A DNA stretch of 55,239 bases from DAOTXN01 sp034435435 (GTDB taxonomy: Bacteria; Chloroflexota; Anaerolineae; S140-20), in NCBI GenBank assembly GCA_034435435.1, contig DAOTXN010000002.1, forward strand, positions 1-55,239. Direction: 5' to 3'. This document shows positions 8,039 to 13,913 of the stretch, in pieces (positions within the stretch are counted from its first letter, which is position 1; each line of letters begins with the position of its first letter). The position numbers and the translations under genes are program-made. The notes beneath the pieces were generated by a model. It saw nothing but the letters and a program-made list of their open reading frames with translations, did not search any database and was not told the origin of the DNA.

Positions 8039-8602
8039 ATGTCGCGTCTGATTCTGGCCCGGCACTCGCTGCCCGAAATCATCCCGACCCTGCCAGCCAG
8101 CCAGTGGCATCTTTCGGACGAGGGCCGGCGGCGCTGCCGGGCGCTGGCCGACGAGCTGGCCGCCTATCGGCCACAGGTCATCGTCACCAGCGCCGAACCC
8201 AAGGCCGTGGAGACAGGGCAAATCGTGGCCGACCGACTGGGCCTGCCGTGCGAGGTGTCGCCGGGGCTGCACGAGCATGAGCGACCGGAAGTGGTGTTCG
8301 GAACCAGGGAGCAATTCGAGGCTTCCGTCGCCGAGTTCTTTGTCCGGCCCGGCGCGCTGGTTTTCGGGGCTGAGAGCGCCGACCAGGCCCACGCGCGTTT
8401 TCGTAGAGCGGTCGACGACGCGCTGGCGCAGTACCCTGAGCGGACCGTGGTTATCGTGACTCATGGCACAGTGATGACGCTGTTCGTGGCATGGGCGAAC
8501 GAGTTGGAGCCGTTTCCGTTTTGGCAGCGTTTGGGTTTGCCTGCGTTCGTCGCGCTGTCTCGACCTGACTTTGCGCTCGAAAGCGTTGCCGCACACGTCT
8601 AA
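8039..8602 (+). CDS. Histidine phosphatase family protein
   Basis: A 187-residue member of the phosphoglycerate-mutase-like superfamily. The catalytic His lies in LILARHSLPE (the usual RHG is RHS here), and the second His is in VIVTHGTVM. Glu in EHERPE may be the acid. The family forms a phospho-His intermediate and hydrolyses small phosphoesters; the substrate is not predictable. It follows the CBS gene directly, within one transcript. Confidence 0.87.
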   Translation: MSRLILARHSLPEIIPTLPASQWHLSDEGRRRCRALADELAAYRPQVIVTSAEPKAVETGQIVADRLGLPCEVSPGLHEHERPEVVFGTREQFEASVAEFFVRPGALVFGAESADQAHARFRRAVDDALAQYPERTVVIVTHGTVMTLFVAWANELEPFPFWQRLGLPAFVALSRPDFALESVAAHV

Positions 8603-8615
8603 AGCAGTTCCTTCC

Positions 8616-8649
8616 CTTGTGTCTTGGAACCTTTGTGGTAAAGAAAGGA
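8616..8649. repeat. Partial copy of the CACCAAGAC hairpin repeat
   Basis: The stretch contains GTGTCTTGG, then CCTTTGTGGTAAAGAAAGG. It matches the right half of the copy at 10074-10147 (CTTTGTGGTAAGAAAGGA). AAGAAAGGA at its end is the only ribosome binding site for the glycosidase gene at 8659. Confidence 0.55.
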
Positions 8650-8658
8650 AGTGATGTG

Positions 8659-10050
8659 ATGCTCCCCACCAAAATCGTCGTCATCGGCGCGGGCAGCGCC
8701 ATCTTTGGACTCAACACCCTGGCCGCTTTGATGCGCAGCGAGCGACTGCGCGGCAGTCACCTGGCGTTGGTAGACATCAACGCCGCAGCCCTGGCGAACA
8801 TGAGCCGATTAGCCGAACGACTCAACCGCGAATGGGACGCGCAGATGAGCCTCAGCACGCACATCCGTCACGCCGACGCCCTCCAGGACGCCGAGTTTGT
8901 CGTGCTCTCTATTGAGGTCTCGCCCCGCGAGGCGCTGTGGCGCTCCGATTACGAAATCCCGCTCAAATACGGTGTGCGCCAGCCCTACGCCGAAAACGGC
9001 GGGCCGGGCGGCTTTGCCCACGCCGCCCGCAACATCGGCCCGGTGATGCAGATCGTGCGCGATATGGAAGAGCTTTGTCCTGCTGCCTGGCTGATCAATT
9101 TCACCAACCCGATGACCCGCATCTGTGACGCCGTGGCCCGTTACAGCGACATCCGGGTGGTGGGCCTGTGCCACCAAATCGGTGTCGGCTATGCCATGGT
9201 CGGGCTGGCCCTGGCCGACTATCTCGGCATCAGCGTGCCCGAGGGTTTCACCGACACCCACGCCTCGTTGCGCACCATCCCGCCCCGGCACGTGGTGGGC
9301 CGGCAGGCGCTGGAACGACTGGACATCCAGGCTGCCGGCTTGAACCACTTTACTTGGATGCTCGACGTGCACGACCGGCGCACGGGCGAGGACCTGTACC
9401 CGCTGTTTGCTGAACGCTGGGCCGCGTTCGATCCGGCCTTTGAGCCGCTCACCCGCCGCATGTTCGAGGTCTTTGGGTGGTTTCCCATCCCCGGCGACGA
9501 GCACTTGAGCGAATATCTGCCCTGGGTCAGCGACCCCCATACCAGGCCGTGGGAAAAATTCGACCTGACGTTGTACGAGTGGGACGTGTGGGAACAATAT
9601 CGGGATGCCGGACACGCGAGCATCGCCCGCATGGCCGGCGGCGAGGCCGAGGTGGCCCACCTGCGCGACGCCGACAGCGAGGGCGCGCTAGAGATGATCG
9701 AAAACATTGCCGGGGCGACGCCGCACTACCACCTGGCGGTCAATCTGCCCAACGTAGGACAAGTTGGCAACTTGCCCTACGGAGCCATCGTCGAGACGCC
9801 GGGGCTGGTCAGCGGGGCGGGCGTGCAAGGGGTAAACGTCGGGGCGTTGCCGGAGCCGATTGCCGAGCTATGCCGCCGCGAGATCGCGGTGGCGCAACTG
9901 GGCGTGGACGCCGCCGTCAACGGCGACCGCCGGGCCGCGCTGCAGTGCATGCTGCTCGACCCGGTCATCACCGACGTGGACGTGGCGCAGCAAATTCTGG
10001 ACGACTATTTGCTGACCTATCGGGAACACCTGCCCCAGTTCTGGAAATAA
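8659..10050 (+). CDS. Glycoside hydrolase family 4 (alpha-galactosidase/glucuronidase-like)
   Basis: A 463-residue NAD- and metal-dependent glycosidase of family GH4, which cleaves by an oxidation-elimination-addition-reduction route. The N-terminal Rossmann motif VVIGAGSAIFG, the NFTNPMTRICDA motif, GLCHQIG with Cys171 and His172 (the metal ligands of the family), and NHFTWM are visible. The specificity (galactoside, glucoside or uronide) cannot be read. The chosen ATG at 8659 is followed directly by the Rossmann strand; the frame is open back to 8617 but enters the repeat. The family is normally cytoplasmic, and no sugar importer is adjacent. Confidence 0.9.
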   Translation: MLPTKIVVIGAGSAIFGLNTLAALMRSERLRGSHLALVDINAAALANMSRLAERLNREWDAQMSLSTHIRHADALQDAEFVVLSIEVSPREALWRSDYEIPLKYGVRQPYAENGGPGGFAHAARNIGPVMQIVRDMEELCPAAWLINFTNPMTRICDAVARYSDIRVVGLCHQIGVGYAMVGLALADYLGISVPEGFTDTHASLRTIPPRHVVGRQALERLDIQAAGLNHFTWMLDVHDRRTGEDLYPLFAERWAAFDPAFEPLTRRMFEVFGWFPIPGDEHLSEYLPWVSDPHTRPWEKFDLTLYEWDVWEQYRDAGHASIARMAGGEAEVAHLRDADSEGALEMIENIAGATPHYHLAVNLPNVGQVGNLPYGAIVETPGLVSGAGVQGVNVGALPEPIAELCRREIAVAQLGVDAAVNGDRRAALQCMLLDPVITDVDVAQQILDDYLLTYREHLPQFWK

Positions 10051-10073
10051 GCTCTCAACCAGCACAGGATTCT

Positions 10074-10147
10074 CACCACCAAGACACCAGAGGGCGCAAA
10101 GGCTTTTTGGATTTTCTTTGTCTTGGTGTCTTTGTGGTAAGAAAGGA
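10074..10147. repeat. CACCAAGAC hairpin repeat, full copy
   Basis: Left arm CCACCAAGACACCA (from about 10077) and right arm TGGTGTCTTTGTGG (about 10125-10138) form a 14-base stem with one mismatch. The loop region includes CTTTTTGGATTTTC. The copy ends in AAGAAAGGA, the ribosome binding site of the next gene. Confidence 0.65.
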
Positions 10148-10151
10148 CATG

Positions 10152-11024
10152 ATGGAAAAACTGATCATCACCGTCGCGCCGACCGGCAGCGTGCCCACCC
10201 AAGCCATGACCCCCTATGTGCCGGTGACGCCGGAAGAGATCGCCGAGACGGCCGTGCGTTGCCGCGAGGCGGGGGCCAGCGTGTTTCACGTGCACGCCCG
10301 CGACGCCGCCGGTCAGCCGACGCTGGACCCCGATGTGTTCGCCCGGATTCACGAGTTGGTCACGGCCCGCACCGACCTGATCGTGCAGATTTCTACCGGC
10401 GGGCGGGCCGGGATGGACCCCGAGGCGCGCGTGGCCGCCGTGCGTCGCCTGCGCCCCGAGATGGCCTCGCTGACCACCGGTTCGATGAATTTTCCCGACC
10501 GGGTGTACGCCAATTCCTTCGCCGAGATTGAATACTTCGCGGCGGCGATGAAGGAGGCCGGCAGCAAGCCCGAAATGGAGATTTTTGAGCCGGGGATGAT
10601 CGCCAACGCGCTGCTGCTGGTCGAAAAGGGCCTGGCGACCCCGCCGCTGCACTTTGACTTTGTGCTGGGCAGTCGCGGATCCCTGCCCGCCTCGCCCAAG
10701 AACCTGCTCTTCCTTGCCGAGTCCATCCCCCCCGACGCCACGTGGACCGTGGCGGGCATCGGGCGCTGGCAGTTGCCGCTGGCGACGCAGGCCATCGTGA
10801 TGGGGGGTCACGTGCGGGTGGGGCTGGAGGACAACATTTACTACCGCAAAGGGGAACTGGCGGCCAACGAGCAATTAGTAGCCCGCGTAGCGCGGATTGC
10901 CGCCGAGCTGGGCCGCCCGCTCGCCACGCCCGCCGAGGCGCGCGGAATTTTGAGGCTCGGTAGATCGAACGTCCGTGACAGCAGGTCTACCGAGTCGGTT
11001 GACCCAAAAAACAGACCCAGTTAA
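10152..11024 (+). CDS. Beta-keto acid cleavage enzyme (BKACE, DUF849)
   Basis: About 290 residues. The family condenses a beta-keto acid with acetyl-CoA and cleaves it to acetoacetate and a CoA ester; the founding member acts in lysine fermentation, but substrates vary. The zinc ligands of the TIM barrel are in FHVHARD, the end of strand 2; QISTGGRAGM, SLTTGSMNF, EIFEPGMI, GRWQLPLATQAIVMGGHVRVGLEDN (in two parts of the family signature) are all present. The frame is open far upstream, inside the glycosidase, but the ATG pair at 10149/10152 follows AAGAAAGGA; 10152 gives better spacing. The last about 20 residues, after ARGILRLG, come from an inverted repeat and look added. Confidence 0.9.
   Translation: MEKLIITVAPTGSVPTQAMTPYVPVTPEEIAETAVRCREAGASVFHVHARDAAGQPTLDPDVFARIHELVTARTDLIVQISTGGRAGMDPEARVAAVRRLRPEMASLTTGSMNFPDRVYANSFAEIEYFAAAMKEAGSKPEMEIFEPGMIANALLLVEKGLATPPLHFDFVLGSRGSLPASPKNLLFLAESIPPDATWTVAGIGRWQLPLATQAIVMGGHVRVGLEDNIYYRKGELAANEQLVARVARIAAELGRPLATPAEARGILRLGRSNVRDSRSTESVDPKNRPS
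10956..10994. repeat. Inverted repeat at the 3' end of the BKACE gene
   Basis: CTCGGTAGATC (10956-10966) pairs with GGTCTACCGAG (10984-10994) with one mismatch. It lies inside the last codons of the gene and has no following T-run, so it is not an intrinsic terminator. Confidence 0.5.
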
Positions 11025-11074
11025 AATGGTAGCGGATGGCGCGAAAATTAGCACCCCCAAAATGGTGAGAAAAA

Positions 11075-11317
11075 ATGTCTGCTCTACAAGAACTGATCGT
11101 TGAGCTGCATAACCTGGAGCGCGAGCTGGCCCGCTTTGAGGCCCGCTATGGATTGCTGTCGGAGACCTTTTTTGGCTGGTACCAGAGCGGTCAGGAACCG
11201 GAGGACCCGGGCTGGGTTCAAGATTTCGCCCTGTGGGCCGGGACCTACCAGCTCAAGCTGCGCCGCGAGGAAAAGTATCGCCTCTCCCTTTTACCGGACC
11301 CAACCTGCCATACCTGA
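11075..11317 (+). CDS. TumA-like antitoxin, orphan
   Basis: An 80-residue helical, acidic protein. Its pattern LERELARFEARYGLLSETFF...DFALWAGTYQLKL resembles the antitoxin encoded at 19633 (ARQLEARYDRDFETF...DYFDWEMA), so the two are probably homologous. Partners in this family lie directly downstream; here only a toxin-tail-like remnant is found. The ribosome binding site is poor (GTGAGAAAAA). Promoter not clear. It may no longer be expressed. Confidence 0.55.
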   Translation: MSALQELIVELHNLERELARFEARYGLLSETFFGWYQSGQEPEDPGWVQDFALWAGTYQLKLRREEKYRLSLLPDPTCHT

Positions 11318-11349
11318 TTCGAGAGATTGAGCAGTTCTTGAAGCGCTGA
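11290..11349 (+). pseudogene. Possible remnant of a TumE-like toxin
   Basis: In another frame than the antitoxin, codons from 11290 read FTGPNLPYLIREIEQFLKR and stop at 11347-11349. The tail resembles in layout the end of the intact toxin at 19941-20294 (LVEFLDEVENVLAKL). If so, most of the toxin has been deleted and the junction lies near the antitoxin end. The evidence is only 19 residues. Confidence 0.3.
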
Positions 11350-11373
11350 GTTGGGCAGCCGGTACACCGCCAC

Positions 11374-11403
11374 TTGCCCATTTCCCCGCCAACGGTGTAT
11401 AAT
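11374..11403 (+). promoter_or_regulatory. Strong promoter without a following gene
   Basis: TTGCCC (11374-11379), 18 bases, TATAAT (11398-11403), a near-consensus match like that of glnS. No open frame of normal size starts downstream before 12046, so it may drive an RNA gene. Confidence 0.6.
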
Positions 11404-11409
11404 CGCCAC

Positions 11410-11570
11410 ACACAAAAATGCCGAAAAAAGGGGCGGCGCGCCCGTTGCGGCCCGCCGCCTCAACTTCTAACCGCCTCAGGAGGCGGGTATGTCCATTCTA
11501 ACCCAACTGAACCGCAACCACTGCGGTAAATAGAGGGTGAGGTGTATCAGTTTTTCCTTTTGTGACGCTT
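11410..11570 (+). ncRNA. Candidate structured RNA (unassigned)
   Basis: Downstream of the promoter at 11374 come three potential stems: GGCGGC (11432-11437) with GCCGCC (11454-11459); CCGCCTC with GAGGCGG (11471-11486); and ACCGCA with TGCGGT (11511-11527). A T-rich run follows near 11563. I recognise no known RNA family. A 27-codon frame (start at 11418) also exists but has a biased, arginine-rich composition and no ribosome binding site. Confidence 0.3.
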
Positions 11571-11693
11571 GCCATAGCTTAACCGCACCAATTCGAAGGA
11601 AGACAAAGGAGCAAAAAGTGAAGAGGAATTTTTGCCCAGCCTACTTGTTGGGAATTGTCAAATCCCCGTTTGCCTGAACAGGTGCTTATGAAG

Positions 11694-11939
11694 TAACTGC
11701 TCAGCCTGTGCAAATATGACAACGAATCAGAGGAACCTGTCCTGAGCCTGGCGAAGGATTGAACGAATCTGTGCCTTCAACTCGATGGCCTGGGCCCCAT
11801 AGCTGCGCTGACTGTGGTCCAAAGTGATGCGACACCTCACCTGGCTGCAGGGCGAGGGCAGTCCCGGGATAGAGTGAGCAGCCGCCACACCATTCGGTCA
11901 ATCCCAAAAATTCGTTGTCATATCTCCATCTGAGCAGTA
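11694..11939. repeat. MITE-like element with terminal inverted repeats
   Basis: The left end has ACTGCTCAG and, after a 9-base spacer, ATATGACAACGAA (ending at about 11726). The right end has the complement, TTCGTTGTCATAT, then 6 bases, then CTGAGCAGT (11911-11938). The element is about 246 bases with no supported gene. It holds CCTGTCCTGAGCCTGGCGAAGG (shown here in two parts: CCTGTCCTGAGCC, TGGCGAAGG), a variant of a repeat common in this kind of genome. The rest of the 11350-12045 gap shows no gene; a GTG with AAGGAG at about 11620 begins a frame of only 19 codons. Confidence 0.5.
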
Positions 11940-11983
11940 ACAACGCGCCCTACAACGTTGAAAAGACACAAACCGAGGGTCTT

Positions 11984-12012
11984 TTGCCCGCCTCTGCCAG
12001 CCGTGTTATAAT
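11984..12012 (+). promoter_or_regulatory. glnS promoter
   Basis: TTGCCC (11984-11989), 17 bases, TATAAT (12007-12012), 33 bases before the glnS ATG. Confidence 0.75.
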
Positions 12013-12045
12013 GCACCCCAGGCCAAACTCGAAGGGAGCTGCGCA

Positions 12046-13734
12046 ATGACCGAAAACGAAAGCACACCTGCACTGGACTTTATCCGCCAGGCCGTCACAG
12101 AAGACCTGCGCGCGGGGCGCTTTGAGCGGGTGCACACCCGCTTTCCGCCCGAGCCGAACGGCTATCTGCACATCGGCCACGCCAAAGCGATATGCGTGGA
12201 CTATGGCGTGGCCGAGGAATTTGGCGGCCTGTATAACCTGCGCTTCGACGACACCAACCCGGTCAAAGAAGAGGAAGAGTTCGTCGAGGCCATCCAGCAG
12301 GACATCCGCTGGCTGGGCTTTGACTGGGGCGAGCGGCTGTTCTTTGCCTCGGACTATTTCGAACAGCTCTACGAGTATGCCGTCCGCCTGATCAAAAAGG
12401 GCAAAGCCTACGTGTGCGACCTGAGTCCTGACCAGGTGCGCGAGTACCGGGGCACGCTGACCGAGCCGGGGCAGAACAGCCCCTACCGCGACCGTTCGGT
12501 CGCGGAAAATCTGGACCTGTTCGAGCGCATGCGGGCCGGCGAGTTCCCCGAGGGGGCGCGCACGCTGCGGGCCAAAATTGACATGGCCTCGCCCAATTTG
12601 AACATGCGCGACCCGGTGATGTATCGCATTCTGCACGCGACGCACCACCGCACGGGCGACAAATGGTGCATTTACCCGATGTACGACTGGGCCCACGGCC
12701 AGTCGGACTCGATCGAGGGCGTCACCCACTCGCTGTGCGACCTGGCTTACGAGGACCATCGCCCGCTCTACGATTGGTTCCTGGACGAGCTGGAGATTTT
12801 TCACCCACGCCAGATCGAGTTCGCCCGCTTTGAGCTGACCTACACCGTGCTCAGCAAGCGTTATCTGAAACGGCTGGTAGACGAGGGGCGCGTTGGCGGC
12901 TGGGACGACCCGCGCATGCCCACGCTGGCCGGTCTGCGGCGGCGCGGGGCGCCGCCCACAGCCATCCGCGAGCTGATGGATCGCGTGGGCGTGGCCAAGG
13001 CCAACAGCGTCGTGGACGTGGCGCTGTTCGAGCACATTCTGCGCCAGGAGCTGAACCTGAGCACGCCGCGCGTGATGGCGGTGCTGCACCCGCTCAAGGT
13101 GGTCATCGAGAACTATCCGGCCGAGCGGGTGGAAGAGATGGAGTGCATCAACAATCCCGAAGACCCCGACGCGGGCGCACGGAGGGTTCCGTTCGGCAAG
13201 GTGCTGTACATCGAGCGAGACGATTTCCGCGAGGATGCGCCCAAAAAGTGGTTCCGCCTGTCGCCGGGGGCCGAGGTGCGCCTGCGCTACGCCTACTTGA
13301 TGACCTGCGTGGACGTGGTCAGAGACGCGCACGGTGAAATCGTCGAGCTGCGTTGCACGGTTGACCCGGCGACCCGGGGCGGCTCGGCCCCTGACGGGCG
13401 CAAGGTCAAGGGAACCATTCACTGGGTCTCGGCGGCCCACGCGCTGCCGGCCGAGGTGCGCCTGTATGACCGGTTGTTTAGCAAAGAAAACCCGCTGGAC
13501 GTGGGCGAGGGCGAGAGTTTTACCGACTTTATCAATCCCGGCTCGCTAGAGGTCCTGACCTCCTGCATGGTCGAACCCAGTCTGGCGCATGCGACGCCGG
13601 GCAGCCGCTACCAGTTCGAGCGCCAGGGCTATTTCTGCGTGGACCCGGACTCGGCCCCCGGCCGGCTCGTCTTTAACCGCACCGTGTCGTTGCGCGACAC
13701 GTGGGCCAGGATAGAACAGGCCCACCAGGGATAA
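12046..13734 (+). CDS. glnS: Glutaminyl-tRNA synthetase
   Basis: A 562-residue class I synthetase that charges tRNA-Gln with glutamine in the cytoplasm. It follows E. coli GlnRS closely: FPPEPNGYLHIGHAKAICVD (HIGH motif), NLRFDDTNPVKEE, EYRGTLTEPGQNSPYRDRS, KWCIYPMYDWAHGQSDSIEG, the KMSKS variant TVLSKRYLKRL, GWDDPRMPTLAGLRRRG, and the C-terminal anticodon-binding barrels with KVKGTIHWVSAAHALP and QFERQGYFCVD. The length equals the family norm. ATG at 12046 follows GAAGGGAGCTGCGCA. Its presence means glutamine can be charged directly; a tRNA-Gln(CTG) gene lies at 24637. Confidence 0.97.
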   Translation: MTENESTPALDFIRQAVTEDLRAGRFERVHTRFPPEPNGYLHIGHAKAICVDYGVAEEFGGLYNLRFDDTNPVKEEEEFVEAIQQDIRWLGFDWGERLFFASDYFEQLYEYAVRLIKKGKAYVCDLSPDQVREYRGTLTEPGQNSPYRDRSVAENLDLFERMRAGEFPEGARTLRAKIDMASPNLNMRDPVMYRILHATHHRTGDKWCIYPMYDWAHGQSDSIEGVTHSLCDLAYEDHRPLYDWFLDELEIFHPRQIEFARFELTYTVLSKRYLKRLVDEGRVGGWDDPRMPTLAGLRRRGAPPTAIRELMDRVGVAKANSVVDVALFEHILRQELNLSTPRVMAVLHPLKVVIENYPAERVEEMECINNPEDPDAGARRVPFGKVLYIERDDFREDAPKKWFRLSPGAEVRLRYAYLMTCVDVVRDAHGEIVELRCTVDPATRGGSAPDGRKVKGTIHWVSAAHALPAEVRLYDRLFSKENPLDVGEGESFTDFINPGSLEVLTSCMVEPSLAHATPGSRYQFERQGYFCVDPDSAPGRLVFNRTVSLRDTWARIEQAHQG

Positions 13735-13735
13735 A

Positions 13736-13770
13736 GAAAAAATCCTGTAAATCCTGTCCATCCTGTCCAT
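13736..13770. repeat. Tandem ATCCTGT intergenic repeat
   Basis: Just after the glnS stop, AATCCTGTAAATCCTGTCC and ATCCTGTCCAT give four imperfect copies of a 9-base unit. Such runs are common in intergenic DNA of many bacteria. No function is apparent; it lies immediately before the terminator. Confidence 0.6.
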
Positions 13771-13771
13771 A

Positions 13772-13800
13772 CCCCGGTTCTCGAAAGAACCGGGGTTTTC
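13772..13800 (+). terminator. Rho-independent terminator of glnS
   Basis: CCCCGGTTCT (13772-13781), loop CGAA, AGAACCGGGG (13786-13795), then TTTTCCTTTCTT. A perfect 10-base stem with a T-rich tail. Confidence 0.9.
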
Positions 13801-13805
13801 CTTTC

Positions 13806-13834
13806 TTGACGCGCTCTCTGGCCTACGCTATAAT
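13806..13834 (+). promoter_or_regulatory. Promoter of the lipid-type operon
   Basis: TTGACG (13806-13811), 17 bases, TATAAT (13829-13834), 80 bases before the first start codon. Following a terminator directly, it marks a separate transcription unit running to 19540. Confidence 0.75.
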
Positions 13835-13913
13835 GAGGCCATCTCACCCCACTTCGTCTCGTAACACCCGTATCTCAAAAATTTCCGCCGACAACCAGGG
13901 ACAGGAGAGAAAA

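Noticed and set aside
8809..9660. A 283-codon minus-strand frame in the glycosidase gene
   Set aside because: Antisense shadow of GH4, with no recognisable motif or ribosome binding site.
9477..10151. N-terminal extension of the BKACE frame
   Set aside because: It overlaps the GH4 gene, is Arg-rich and precedes a good ribosome binding site; the family starts at MEKLIIT.
11418..11501. Small frame (27 codons) downstream of the 11374 promoter
   Set aside because: Arginine-rich with no ribosome binding site; the stem structure explains the sequence better.
11701..11943. 80-codon minus-strand frame over the MITE-like element
   Set aside because: It covers both terminal repeats and has no known similarity or clear start signal.
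11950..13440. A 496-codon frame on the minus strand opposite glnS
   Set aside because: It lies fully antisense to a gene with strong family motifs; its composition (His, Arg, Ala rich) is that of a shadow frame.
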